Positions 48,036-60,504 of a stretch of 64,000 bases of DNA are shown piece by piece. The first letter of the stretch is position 1. Every line of letters starts with the position of its first letter. This DNA comes from Strongyloides papillosus (lineage: Eukaryota > Nematoda > Chromadorea > Rhabditida > Strongyloididae), in the NCBI GenBank assembly GCA_005656395.1, contig SRSI01000004.1, positions 434,001-498,000 of the forward strand, in the 5' to 3' direction. A program made the position numbers and the translations under genes. Under the pieces are notes generated by a model, which worked only from the letters and a program-made list of their open reading frames with translations, ran no database searches and was not told the DNA's origin.

Positions 48036-49748
48036 ATGAATTCCAGTGTAATGACACTTCAAATGAATCAAATGAATGAAAATTCATGGTTAACATCACC
48101 AATAAATAATCACCAAAATGCAAAAATTGAATTTGATATGCAATATGATAGATTGAGTAATGATAACAATATGTTTATGTCTTCTCCTGATAGCAGTAAA
48201 ACTTCATGTAATTCTGATACCATGACCGATGATATTTTTGCTGAGTTAGAGACTATTGATAAAGAACGCACCAAACCAATTAACAATTATCAAATGCCAT
48301 ATACAATACAAAAAAGTATGACAATAAAAGAAGAATGTAATGGACAGTATTATAAAACTATTCCTTATCAAAACTCAAATATCAATATGCAAAATATAGA
48401 AAATAATAATAATGGTGTTGATCTGTATAGAGATTTAATATTACGACATCTAGTACAAGATATTAATAGTACATGTATGAGGTTATATTTACCAAATAAT
48501 CCAGCAGTATGGACTACACAAGAGACAACAAAATGGATTAGTGAAATGTGTACACAATTTCGTTTAAAAATTCCTCAAAATCTTTTCCTATCTGGTCGCA
48601 TTCTTTTATCAATGACCCAAGAAGATTTTCTACATAAAGCTCCTGAGAGTGGTGAAACACTGTACGCACAATTACAGTTGTGGAAGACTGCTTATGATTC
48701 ATGTAATCAAAATGTCAATATTCTGCCTAATAATTTTAATTCATCATTAAATACTACCACTACAATTACTAATAATAATCAACCAAATCGCAAAGAAGTC
48801 ACTATTTCATGGCAGGAACAATCACCTTCTTTATCAAATCAAAAGAGACCTTTATATCCTAATGAAGAAGATATTACAAATAAGCATTATTATCAAGGTA
48901 GTAACCAACATCTACAACACCAACTATCACCTCATCAAACAAATTTTGTTATTAATAGTTCACCGGTTCCAATTACCAACAACAACCATCAATATTGTTC
49001 ATCCTCCACAGGAACATTATCATCGTCACCTGAATATGGTAGAAATCATAATTTTGAGATGTATTTCAGCCAAAATATACCTAAAAATATTCAAAGTAAC
49101 ATGATATCACCACCAAATTCTGCCTCATCTTCATCAAATTCATCTGTTTACAACGAGGAGGATGAATTTAGTAATCTTATTCAATCAAATAATCAACAAA
49201 TGCATTATAATTCATCTCCTATCACAGAATATTTTCAAGGGAATATTCCAATGAGTATGTCTGATCAAAAACATCCATTGTATAATTGTGAAAATATTAA
49301 ACAAACTAGTAATATTATTAATGAGAATTGTCTTAATAATAATATTGAAGTTTTTAACAATATCAATGTATCAAATGATGTAGTAAAAATTAATCAAGAT
49401 CAAGGAAATCCAACAACATATCAAAGATCTTCAGGAACTGTCCATTTATGGCATTTTATTAGAGAACTTTTAGATCAACCAAACGAATACAGTTCATGTG
49501 TTAGATGGGTTGATAGAAATGAAGGTAAATTTATTGTTTAAAATTTTAAATATCTATTTTTAGGAACATTTAAAATTGAATCTTCCCATCATTTGGCTCG
49601 CTATTGGGGTATCCGAAAAAATAGAGCACAAATGAATTATGATAAATTGTCCAGATCATTACGTCAATATTATAAAAAAGGGATTATTCAAAAACCAGAG
49701 AAGAAACAACGTCTAGTTTATAAATTTTTACCTCCATACAATATGTAA
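48036..49748 (+). CDS. ets-4: ETS-family transcription factor with Pointed (PNT/SAM) domain, SPDEF/ets-4-like
   Basis: Exons 48036-49524 and 49564-49748 (39-bp intron) give 557 residues. The PNT domain spans about 150-222 (NNPAVWTTQETTKWISEM .. LSMTQEDFLHKAPESGETLY). The ETS DNA-binding domain is at about 469-552: VHLWHFIRELLDQP, VRWVDRNEGTFKIES, YWGIRKNRAQMNYDKLSR and LRQYYKKGIIQKP. The QRLVYKFLPPY ending and KGIIQKP are close to vertebrate SPDEF, whose nematode counterpart is ETS-4. The sequences between and before the domains are Asn/Ser/Gln-rich, as in activation regions. It is a nuclear, GGAA-binding regulator. The PNT+ETS architecture is certain; the specific orthologue is inferred. Confidence 0.93.
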
Positions 49749-52634
49749 CAATGATAAAATGATATAATATTAACAATCGTTTACCTACTGGGTGAAGGCT
49801 TCTCAGTACTATCGTTTATTGTCCAACTCATACTGAGTTTTCTAATTTCTTTTTATTATTTTTAACTGTACAACAAAAAAAAATTCCACACATCAAAAGT
49901 ATTCTTAATTATATTTAAAGACTTTTATATTTTTACTTTTGTAAATAATCTAGCTTAAAAATTTAATGACATTCTTCTATTTATATATGTATTTTTTTAA
50001 ATTCATTAATCAAATAGTATATTTAAAAGAAATATTTATTTGATTTACATTATTAAAATGACTTTTTATTGGTTGTAAAATTTTAATTATAGATTATATT
50101 AATTATAAGTTTTCACATATCCATACAACCCTAATATATCTACTGATTATGTAATTAGTCATACTTTATTTTTCATTATAAATTTTTATATAATTTTCAT
50201 ATTTATATTGTAAAATAAGAATTTATTAATTAAATGTACTTGAAAAATGGTAATAAATTAAAAACAATTAGTCTTTATATTGAAAATAAATATTTATTGT
50301 AAATATATTCAAGGAATAAATGAAAATATTAACTCTAAGAATTTATCATTTTTTACTCTTAAGTTTAAAATAATTCAATTTTTTAGTTTAGTTTATAAAT
50401 TTAATTTTATTTTTCCAAATGAAGTAATAATATTTTCTAGGCGCAAAATTGATAATATCAAAGATATATATTAATAAAAGTATATAAAATCTAATTGTTT
50501 TCAACTACAAAATCATTAATACTAATCTAAAATATTTAAAGTCTTTTTCTAGAAATAAAAAAAACAATTAGGCATTATAAAAAAATAAAAATTTCCGCCC
50601 AACCCTAGGAATGTGTACTAATAATACTTGATTGAAAGTTTAAAGTTGTTACCAATAAATTTTTCAAATGTAAAAGAGTATAGAAAATAATATCTTATTG
50701 TTAAAAATTTAGTTTATAATGTTTATCTTTGTTTATTGATCAGTTTAATAATATTACCAAGTTGTAAAAATAATATACTACTAATTTAAAAACATAAAAG
50801 TTTTAAATGTATGTCACCTTTTATTTACTACATATTTCTCTAATATCATAAAGTAATTGTAGAATTTTTATTAAATTATACTGAGATAAATAACCCACAT
50901 AAAATTTATTATTATTTCGAAAAAAATTGACTATTACTATTTAAGAGGATAACTTGTTTTAAAGATTTGAAATATCATTGACCAAGATTTTACTATTATT
51001 TTATTAATGTTTTAACGTTATATAAATATTTTTTTCTAATAAAAAAAATCTGTTATAGTTTTTTGAATGATTTATTGTGTAATTTGAATTTTAAAAAACG
51101 CCATAGAGAATTGTCTAGAACGATGGAATTTGTATATGATATTAATAGAGTTATATAATATGATAGTAAAATTTTACAGGTAATCTTAAAACAATAAATA
51201 TTAAAAAATTTTAAAAATAATAATTTTGTGAATAATTAAACTTATAAAATAAAGAAACCTTCAACATTACATTTATCATATAACAAAATAATATTTTTAA
51301 GTTGTTTCTCGTAAATAAAGAAATATATTGTAAGAATACTTTATACAACATTTCATTAATACAACGTTTTCATGGGAAATTAAAAAATAGAAAAAATTCA
51401 ATAAATCAATTCTAAAAATTTTTAATCGTTTAATTATTTTGTGACAAATATTATAATGTGTAAAAAATTTTTTTACCAAATAATTGACATAAGGACAGCA
51501 GACAAATGTATCCAAATAAGAATATTAAAAGTGTTTAATAAATTTAGACGTAATAAAGATAAAATATTTTTTTCAATATTACAACAATGAAAGAACTCAA
51601 TGATAGAAAAGGTCTCGATGATAAACAGAAATTTGAACTTTTGATATAAAATATACGGTAAATAAAATATTTTAATTATGGAATTGTGGAATCGAAAATG
51701 CTTTTCACCGAGAGCTTCTTTAACCACCTGGTAAATAATATCATATAGTAAAAATAATAATCTAATATAACATGTACATTACATATATATGTTTGATGAA
51801 GTGCAATTTAAATTAATATTTTGACTTCTTTATTAAAATGTTTATAGGATAATCTTTCAGATGAAAAGCAACATTTATTAGACCTCTTACAATAATTTTG
51901 ATATCAAATAAAAATTTTCTAATGTATTAATACAAAACTATACCAGATAAACATTCAGTTTTAGATTCATCTATTGAATAATTTATGTTTTATTGATTAC
52001 CATCTTCGTTATTAATTATTATGATGTTTTTTTAAAAAAATATCATATATATTTTAAACGTTAAAAGGTTGACTAATTAAATTGAATTATTTTACTAAAA
52101 AAATTAAAATAGTCATGATATTATAAACTACAATGCAATTAATATTTTCTTTTCTCTAGACTATTGTGTGCTCCATATAGTGTGGTCAAAAAATAATAAG
52201 TTATTTTGTAATTTGAAGACTTCTTACACCATTTTAACACCTTCTAGTTACATAGAATTTTTTTGTTATAAAATACGTCAATTAAAATAATTTAAGATTT
52301 ATCTTTCTGTCAATATTTTTAAGAACGTTATTAAGGATTTATTTAATTATAACGAAACCTTTAAAAAATCTAATGCAATCAATATCAAACCTTTTTTTAT
52401 AGAAATATGTCGTAAAAGTGCTTTAGTTTACTATTATTTATCTGAAGTAACAATGAAAAATATAAAAGATAATTATTACATTATTTATTTATTAGAGGAT
52501 GGAAGAAATTGCAAACAATTTGTTATGTAATCATACAGGATAATAGGATAAAAAAACTATAGATTATTAAATGGTCTTACTATATACATAAACATCCTTA
52601 AATTAGCAAAATGAATAAGTTGTTAAGCCACTGC
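49749..52634. other. Gene-poor AT-rich region
   Basis: Holds the 3' UTR of the ETS gene and then nothing recognisable. The frames at 50280-50474, 51297-51515 and 51473-51727 are compositionally random (Ile/Phe/Tyr/Asn-rich, no motif). Confidence 0.5.
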
Positions 52635-54469
52635 ACACAGAAAAAAAAGGACACAGGTTTGCATAAAATGTAATAAATTTGTCCCACCAAATAAAATTCA
52701 AATTTTCTTTATTTGCGACTAATTTTATAGCAATTATTTTGCACATGAAAAATTAAAACAATAATTAGTGAATTATTAAAATAAGTTTATCTTTTTTTAG
52801 TATACTATTTTTATTTTAAAACATAAGTTGTTTTCTACAATACATTTTAAAATACAAGGTTAGAATTTAATTCTATGTAAAATTACAAACACTTTTATAA
52901 AAAAAACATTTTTAACATATTACAGTAAATTTTTTAAATATTTTTCAATCGAGTATTAATTTTAAAAGAAAATTGATTATTGGCATACAAAGAACTTTGA
53001 AATCAACTCCTAATTTCTTAATAATTCTTTATTAGTATAATAAAATGATGATTTCAATTACAATAAAAGTTAGAAATTATTATGAAAAACTCTATATTTT
53101 TGGGATGATTTCTCATCTTTAGGTACTATTAGTTTTCTTTTTAGGAAACATTACTGCCATCGTTTGAATTATTATAAATTGTATTTTATGGAATTTTCAC
53201 ATTTGATGCTCTAAATTTTTTTCATAATGTCTTTTGAACACCAGAATTTAAGAGTTATCTACGTCAAATATGATATATCTTATGACATTTTGCGCCATCT
53301 TTTTTTCAGACGGTAGACATTCGCTTGTCCATGGTTACTCATGTTTTTTCATTTTTTTAATGTCATTTCGCTTGATCATAGGTGACCACGGGCAAGTTGA
53401 TTTCCATTGTCTCTTTTTTAACTTAATTAGGGTAGGGGTCGCTGTAAAGTGCGTTGCCGTGTGTGAACTGAATTCAATGGAACAATCAAAAAATAAGTTA
53501 GTAAAAAATAAAAAAGAATGCTTTTTCACTTGCCCATATTATGTATGTTTCTAAAAAAAACCATTTTTGTTACCCAGTAGACAAGCGAAAGTCACTTTTT
53601 CCAATTTAATTCGACTTTATTTTAATAATATTATTTTACTCTTTAACATGCCTAAATTATGTTGAAGAATAATTTATTTGGTATGAAAGATACATGTCGC
53701 AAAAATGTACTAAGATGGTGCAAATTGGTAAAAAAGATGGCGCAAAATGTCATAAGATGTAGCAAATTTTACAAATATGTAGCATATTTAATGTAGTTTA
53801 CTGTCAAATTTCATTTTCCATGTCTTTTAAAGATCATCTTTAAAAATCAAACTTATGAAAAGTTATAAAATAATATAGATTTTTATTTATAGTAAAAAAA
53901 TAACTTTTACATATTTTAATTTTAAATAATAATAATTTGTGTGAGTAAATAATTACTGCTTTTCTTTATTATTGTTGTGTAATTTTTAAACTTATTGTCG
54001 TTAATAGATTGTTTAGGATGATGATCTTTATTAAAACATCAATAATTTTACACGAAATTGACTTTTAATAGCATATTTTATAAAATAAAAAAAAAATTAA
54101 GATTTAAATGGACATAATGTCATAAAAAATATCAAAATTAAAAAAAGTCACATTAATTTAAAAAGTTAAACTGTTAAATATTAGTAATAATATATTTTAT
54201 TGGGAAACCGATAAACTGACTCTGTCATCAAACTAATACAATACATATATCAAATTGTCATCATTAACGCTAACCTAACATAAACATATATATCTTTGTA
54301 AAAAACGGCAAAATGTATGCGACAACCCAATATTTTGCGTTGTTTAAAAATTTTTGCTATTGCTTGATAATTTTAAAATTTGAATAATATTCAATTTTTT
54401 AAAATAGTGGGACATTTTTTTGCATTATAGATAGATTTGTCAAAATTTGTCCTTTCTTTTTTCTGTGTG
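52635..54469. mobile_element. Candidate foldback element with short inverted ends (outer element)
   Basis: CACACAGAAAAAAAAGGACA at 52635-52654 is mirrored by TGTCCTTTCTTTTTTCTGTG, with further GTG, at 54448-54469. A second patch of inverted similarity follows inward (GTCCCAC near 52681 against GTGGGAC near 54406; AAATTCAAATTTT against its complement). Identity falls quickly inward. The element would be about 1.8 kb and encloses a second inverted repeat. No transposase frame is seen. This could be chance similarity of A-rich DNA, but the G/C positions match. Confidence 0.4.
53277..53758. mobile_element. Candidate MITE with ~29-bp terminal inverted repeats
   Basis: ATCTTATGACATTTTGCGCC plus ATCTTTTTT starts at 53277 and its exact complement occupies 53730-53758. 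Inside, TTCGCTTGTC (about 53320) faces GACAAGCGAA (about 53579). The interior is noticeably richer in G+C than the surroundings. Open frames on both strands (such as 53270-53554) follow from the composition and match nothing. It is a non-autonomous, hairpin-type element of about 480 bp. Confidence 0.6.
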
Positions 54470-56347
54470 TGTATGTTGTATTGTTATGTGATTATTAAAT
54501 AAAGTTATTACAGTTCTTTTAACGATGTTTGTTAATTAGAAAAATAAAACATTTTTATGAACAAAATTGCATAGTCCATAAAAAATATGAAAACAAATCT
54601 TAGAGGTGATGACAAATAATTAAGAGTACAAAATTTTTGTATGAAAGCAACTTTTTTATTGTAAAAAGTTATGAACTCATAAAATTTTTTTCTTTAACAT
54701 AAATAATATTTATTAAGAAGTGATAGTGGTAATAAAAAGTGGATAACTTTAACATTTAATTAATAAATAAAATGCATTGTTTTCATTTAAAAAAAGGATT
54801 TATGATTAAAAAATAATTCACGCATTGGTAAAACTGTTGTTTAATAATTTACTAGCGATATTACATCTTTCAATTCTAATTTTACAAGTTTGAATATCGA
54901 TATGCAAGAAGAATTTAAATGAATTAACTGATAACTGTGAACGTCATGAACAAAAAATTGTATAAACATATACCAACTTTTTACGTGTAGTAAAAGTTAT
55001 TTTGATTATTCTAAAAAATTATTACATTAGAGAAAAGGCAAAACAAATTATTTATGCAATGATAAATAAAAATTGTATGGGAAATATGTTGACTATAATA
55101 ATTGTTTGTATATCCTGCAAAACAATTTGAGATTCATATACCCAAACTTTCAGTAGTTTAAAAAATAAGGAAGCTTTTATAAAAATTTTAAATGAATAAA
55201 ATTATCTAAGAATAAAATCATTTATTAAAATTAATGATAAAATAACTTTATTTATATCTACCAATTAGTAGTTTTGCTAAAAAAATGACTTCAACTGTAA
55301 AAACATCTACGTTTTTTGGAAACTAATATTATATAAAGTTCCATTAGTATAAGTTATGAGTCAAAAATTGGAGAATATAAAAATCGGTATGAAGTGAATG
55401 ATACTACTGTAGAGACTTCGTAAATTAATTCCTAGAATGTTTTATTTAAATAAATATAATAATGTAACTTTTTTAATCTTTACAATTGTATTTATTTTAG
55501 TAAATCTGTTTTTAGACAACTTATTCATCAAATATAAAAATATAAAAAAAGTTGAATATTTCCATAGAAGTTGGAACTCCTATTCTGACTTTTAAATAAA
55601 CAACATCATTATTTTTGTAAAATTAAGTTAACTAATGTATAAAAATAACAGCTCTAATCATATAAATTATATACAAGCATTTATATCATATTTACGTTAA
55701 TGTATCTGTGAAATATTCTTATTAATTTGTATTCTAGAAAAAATTTATTTATTAAAATAAAAACAAATTAGTTTTCGATTTAATGCTAAAAAGGATTAGT
55801 TCAAGATAAATTATTGCAATGGAAATTAAACTTTATTTTGTAGTGAAAATAGAATTTGAGAAAACTTTATTTCATATTTGAGAACACTATTTAATAAATA
55901 TCACAAAAAAGATTCATAATAAGGTATTAAATTTATTAAAATAATAAAAATCCAAGTTGAAAAATTCACCTAATTTACATTGATAGTCTCTAAAAATTTT
56001 TTTTCATAGAAGCACAGGAAACTATTTGTAATCCTTCTCTAAACAATGTCAATAATTTTTTATGTAAAACATTAAAAATAATGTGTAATACTTTTTTGGC
56101 TATTTTCAAAAATTATATTTATTTGAGAAGCATTAATTGAATAACCCAAAAATATATATAATAATAGGTGTTTTAATTATTGAAGAAAAAATAATTCCTT
56201 TACAAAAACAATTTAAAAAAAAGAACTACAAAAAGGTAAAAATCAAATAGATAATATATAATATTATTAATTAGAAATTAAAGAAATCATTCACAAAGAT
56301 AATATTTTAAATTATTCTTCCATTCAATGAAAATAGGTATTTAGCAT
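54470..56347. other. Gene-poor AT-rich region
   Basis: About 1.9 kb with no credible reading frame, RNA gene or repeat visible by eye. Confidence 0.45.
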
Positions 56348-57127
56348 TTTTTATTCTCTATAAGTTTCATCAATATAATCGTGCAAAACCTTGCAATATC
56401 ACGTCCAAATGAGTTACCGAACAACATCATTTTTTTAAGTAACTTTTCACAAACATTCACCTCATTTTATATTTTGACTAAAAATTAATGTAAATAAATA
56501 TTAGATATAACTATCTGATTACTCTTCATTATTTGAATTTTAAAAGTTTTAAATTCAAATTGAATTATGTTGTCAAATGTTTTTCTCAGGAATCTTTCAA
56601 AACCTTTTTTGCAATAAAATTTTATTATAAATCTCTGATTTATATTTAACATAAAATATTTATCATATTACATAAAATTCTATGAAACTTCTCAGTCCCT
56701 AAAACAAAGGTTCACTTGGAATTTCACGATCAGCAAAATTTGCATTACTTCGTATACAACACCAAAAAGTTTACTCGTGCAAGATTACCTTTTATTATAG
56801 TTATGAATTCCTTTATGCACTTGTCTGATGTAAGGTTCAATGACAAAAAATAGCATTTTCAAAGTTATTCAAAAAATCAAGAAACTGATTAATGAAATAT
56901 TTATCAATTGAAAGACATAAGTATTTTAACAAATATGCATATTTCTTTAAAAGTTGTCTGACAAAAAAGCGGCAGTTAATTTCTTCTACAGATTCAACAT
57001 CATCTGGCATCTCTGTAAAAACATTTACTGATAAGGTAGTTGCGTCAAAATCTTTTAAATAAGCATTCATTGGAAGTAGTTTTAGGAATCTTATATTTCT
57101 AATATAATGTGCTTCTCGACTCCATAA

Positions 57128-57160
57128 TCATTCGCGAATTGGTCGTTTTGTACTTTGACC
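57128..57160. repeat. Inverted-repeat arm (left)
   Basis: TCATTCGCGAATTGGTCG continuing to TACTTTGACC is the reverse complement of 57553-57586 except for one inserted base. It includes the self-palindrome ATTCGCGAAT. Confidence 0.75.
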
Positions 57161-57552
57161 TCAACCATTTAAAAAAAATTAATAGTAACGAAATAAAAGA
57201 AAATAGACGTAGAATAACGTTTTTGAATCTAAAAAACTTTTGAACACATATTTTTTATGGTATTTATTTTAATTATTATTAAATAACAATCAACCTTTGT
57301 CGTTAATTGATAATTATTTTTTTATTATTGAAAGCTAGCAAAAGGAAAATAAATGATAAATTAAAATAAAATATAAATTCAAAAGAATTTTTAAATTGTT
57401 ATCTTTAATGCCATTTTTTATTTTATTTTTTTAAATAATATATGCAAATTTATCAAGACATTAAGTAATATATATTAGGTACTATATGCAAATTTATTAA
57501 TACACCTAGTAACACTAATTTAAATATTGCTAGTAAGGTTGACAGAGGCAAG

Positions 57553-57586
57553 GGTCAAAGTACCAAAACGACCAATTCGCGAATGA
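57553..57586. repeat. Inverted-repeat arm (right)
   Basis: GGTCAAAGTACCAAAACGAC continuing to GCGAATGA mirrors the left arm. The arms flank about 390 bp. On the minus strand this arm falls within the coding-like stretch HSRIGRFGTLTL, so part of a decayed gene may have been duplicated in inverted orientation. Confidence 0.75.
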
Positions 57587-57960
57587 TAATTATGTCGTGC
57601 TTCTCCATCTTCAATTAACAAAGCACCAATTATAATAACTTTGAATAGGAGTAGTTTTGTTTTAAATAGAAGATCATAGCTTGTGATTTCATAATGGTAA
57701 TCTACAATATCAAATAAAGTTTGTAGTTGGATATTAATGTTACTTCTGTACGTTAAATACAATGGAATATTACAAAGTCTTCTGCCTATTTTTGTGAAAT
57801 TAAAATAATTACTTCGCGCACTAAGTCGTTATACAATTCAAAAAAACATATCTTTGGAAAATTAAAGAAATTCAGAGGGCTGGTTATCACTAATTTTATC
57901 ATCATTAGTCGATAATAATCTATCTAAAAACCCATTATCAGTTGTTGAATATATCTTTGT

Positions 57961-59276
57961 AATATGATCTAAATTTTACTCATACGAAAATTCTCAAAAT
58001 AAAATTCTAGATAAATAGTTGACTAAAATATGCATCTAAGTTCTATATTTTGTATTTTACAGAATTTTATGATATTATATTCATTCGATAGCCTTACTTG
58101 TTTTCTACATTATGTTCAATATCGACCATGGATCCTAAATTTTAAGAAAATCGTAGTAATATATGTGAGTGTTATTTTTATATATATATAAATTGAGAAA
58201 ATTAAGCATAAATGTTATACGGTAATTTCTAATAATATTATAATCATTTGATAGCCCAAACTTCTATTCTACAAAGTATTGAAAAAATCACATTTAAAAA
58301 TTAATTAAAGATAAAGATGTGGACGTTTTTATAGTTAAGATTTTCCTACAATTTATAAACAAGAATAAATCTAGGCATTAAAACATGATACAGTTTCAAT
58401 AATAAATAGCAATAACCATTTTGACATATAAAATGTCACATTTAAGGTCATAACAAAAATGCTTGCTCTTCATTCTTTCGTAAAATATTTTAAAGTTGTA
58501 AAAATTTATATTAATCTTTTTTACAGTGGAAATAGCACAAAATAGCTAATGATTAATAATCTTACTTACTATTGACTTCTAAAAATGGCTCTTTATACAT
58601 TTTATAGAAAAATAGTTATAATATTATGAAAAAATGGTAAAAATTAAAAAATCACAGTAATGTTTGAGCAAATGAATTTTTATTTTTTTATAAAAAAGTA
58701 CAGAAAAAAAATTATTAGTATAAATTTTTCTATACTTAAGATCAAGAACGATCTTGAAATATATTGTAAAAAAATGCTAAACATTTTTTGCAACTGGGAT
58801 GCATATATTGCTCATCCTGTGTTAGATTCATAGTAATTGATTAATTGTAAAGATTACGCATATTATATAAAAACATAGATTCTTAAAGTAATTCAGGATA
58901 AAACAACTAGTGTTGGATGAGTTACCTAATTAGTTTTTTTACTATATTTTTGTTCTATATGCAATATATTTTATAACCAATACTATTGGATAAGGTTATC
59001 TTGTTTCTTTAATATTTTTTCAGAATAAGACATATCTAAAACATTTTGTTTAGTATAATATTTTCAAGTATATTGGAGTTTTAAATTTTTTAAAATAATC
59101 GCGGTAGGTAATAAAACTATATTAAATATTGTGCGTATATAATTCTTAACATATTTACGATGTTGAATATAAAGATATTTAATTCTTTTCTGTTTTGATA
59201 ACTTCATTTTTAGATTTGAGTTTTGGTGACAAAAAAATGATTATATGTTAAGGTAAAGTATTTAATAATAATATAT
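57961..59276. other. Gene-poor AT-rich region
   Basis: About 1.3 kb; no coding frame or structural feature recognised up to the TACT that flanks the foldback element. Confidence 0.45.
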
Positions 59277-59280
59277 TACT

Positions 59281-59600
59281 CACAGCTCGAGGTTGGGGAA
59301 AATTGCACTTTAGTACGTAGAAATTTCTAATTTAAAAATATAACTAAACCCCTTAATTTTAATATTTCCCTTTGAAATTTTGTCAAATGATTTGAGTAAT
59401 TATGTAGATTCACTAAAAAATACGGTTTTGGTAAAATGCCATGTATGAAAAAAATCTTTTTGGTTATTAATATTTTTTGATGTGCCGTTGCTTTTGCTCT
59501 GGAAAAAAAGTATGAGTTTCTCCTACTTTCTATCTACACACCCATACATTTCTATGTTTATATTATGTTACGTTTTGGAGAAAATTAGTTTTTAAAAATT
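59281..59600. repeat. Left terminal inverted repeat of the foldback element
   Basis: Pairs with 60181-60500. The outer 14 bases (CACAGCTCGAGGTT) match the complement of the right end exactly; internal differences are mostly single-base changes and short indels. Confidence 0.85.
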
Positions 59601-60180
59601 GCATTCCTATTTTTTACATATTTTCATCATATAATTAAAATAAATATGCATTTTTAAACATTTCTTGTAATGTTATAACCCTTATAATTACTTTTAAAGT
59701 ATCTGCAGTCATATTTGTACGAACAACTTGCAATCCATCTTTCCTAATGTTCTTAAAAATCTAGTAAAAAATATGCTTTAAGTAAGAAAAAACATTATTG
59801 CGAAAATTTAAACGTGCAAATTAATCATTGTTCATCAAAATTGCTTAAGCCTTAGTTTAATTATAATACATAGGTGATCCAAATACAAATTTCATGACCG
59901 AAGAACTTAAGGTAAGTTTTTTTATCATACACTTTAAAATTTTGTGGAAATAATCAGTTTCGGCCATTTTTTTTATATAATGTAGAATAATTTATCATTT
60001 GTAGCAAAAAAAAACTAGTATTTATTAAACAATTTTCAATTTATATATTTTATAAACTTATTAGGCATGATTGTAAATACTTTTAAATTAATTAGGTCAA
60101 TGTTTTACATATAAAATAATACAAAAAAATACGTATTTAGTATGTTTTATGACATATTTTCTTTAAAAAAATTGAAGTCA

Positions 60181-60500
60181 TTAAAAATTAATTTTCTCCA
60201 AAACCTAACATAATATCATTTCAAAAATTTATGAGTGTGCAGAGGAGCAATAGAGGTGTCTTACTTTTTTTTTCAGAGCAAAAGCAACGGGACATCAAAA
60301 AATATTCACAATCAAAAAAATTTTTCCCATATGTGGAATTTTACCAAAACCGTATTTTATGGACAATTTACATCATTATTCAAGTCAACTGACAAAATTC
60401 CAAGGGAAAATATTAAAATAGGGGTTTATTAAGGGATGCGAAAATTACTTATAGAGTCAAAGTACAGTTTTCCGACAATACACACAAACCTCGAGCTGTG
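60181..60500. repeat. Right terminal inverted repeat of the foldback element
   Basis: Complement of 59281-59600, ending AACCTCGAGCTGTG at the outer boundary and followed by TACT. Confidence 0.85.
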
Positions 60501-60504
60501 TACT

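Larger units (their letters stand above)
56348..57960 (-). pseudogene. Decayed or fragmented protein-coding tract, family unknown
   Basis: Read on the minus strand, several short stretches have coding-like composition rich in Asp, Glu and Arg but lie in different frames. Examples are STTDNGFLDRLLSTNDD and FFELYNDLVREVIILISQK (57,960-57,800), ALLIEDGEARHNYHSRIGRF (about 57,620), LKDFDATTLSVNVFTEMPDD (about 57,030), NFADREIPSEPLF (about 56,730) and KLLKKMMLFGNSFGRDIARF (about 56,400). Stops and frame changes separate them and convincing splice pairs are lacking. I read this as a degenerating gene; a poorly modelled multi-exon gene is the alternative. The family is not recognised. Confidence 0.35.
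59281..60500. mobile_element. Foldback (long-TIR) transposable element, non-autonomous
   Basis: The left arm 59281-59600 and right arm 60181-60500 are reverse complements over about 320 bp with roughly four in five positions matching. Shared landmarks, in order from each end, are CACAGCTCGAGGTT, TACGGTTTTGGTAAAAT, AATATTTTTTGATGT, CCGTTGCTTTTGCTCTG and GGTTTTGGAGAAAATTA (one mismatch). The element is 1,220 bp with a unique 580-bp centre that has no transposase frame. TACT occurs directly outside both ends (59277-59280 and 60501-60504), a likely 4-bp target-site duplication. An open frame at 60235-60432 lies inside the right arm and is not a gene. Confidence 0.85.

Noticed and set aside
53270..53554. 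94-codon frame with several Cys and a hydrophobic patch
   Set aside because: It starts at the terminal repeat of the MITE-like element and reflects its higher G+C; no family match.
60235..60432. 65-codon frame
   Set aside because: Lies entirely in the right arm of the foldback element.
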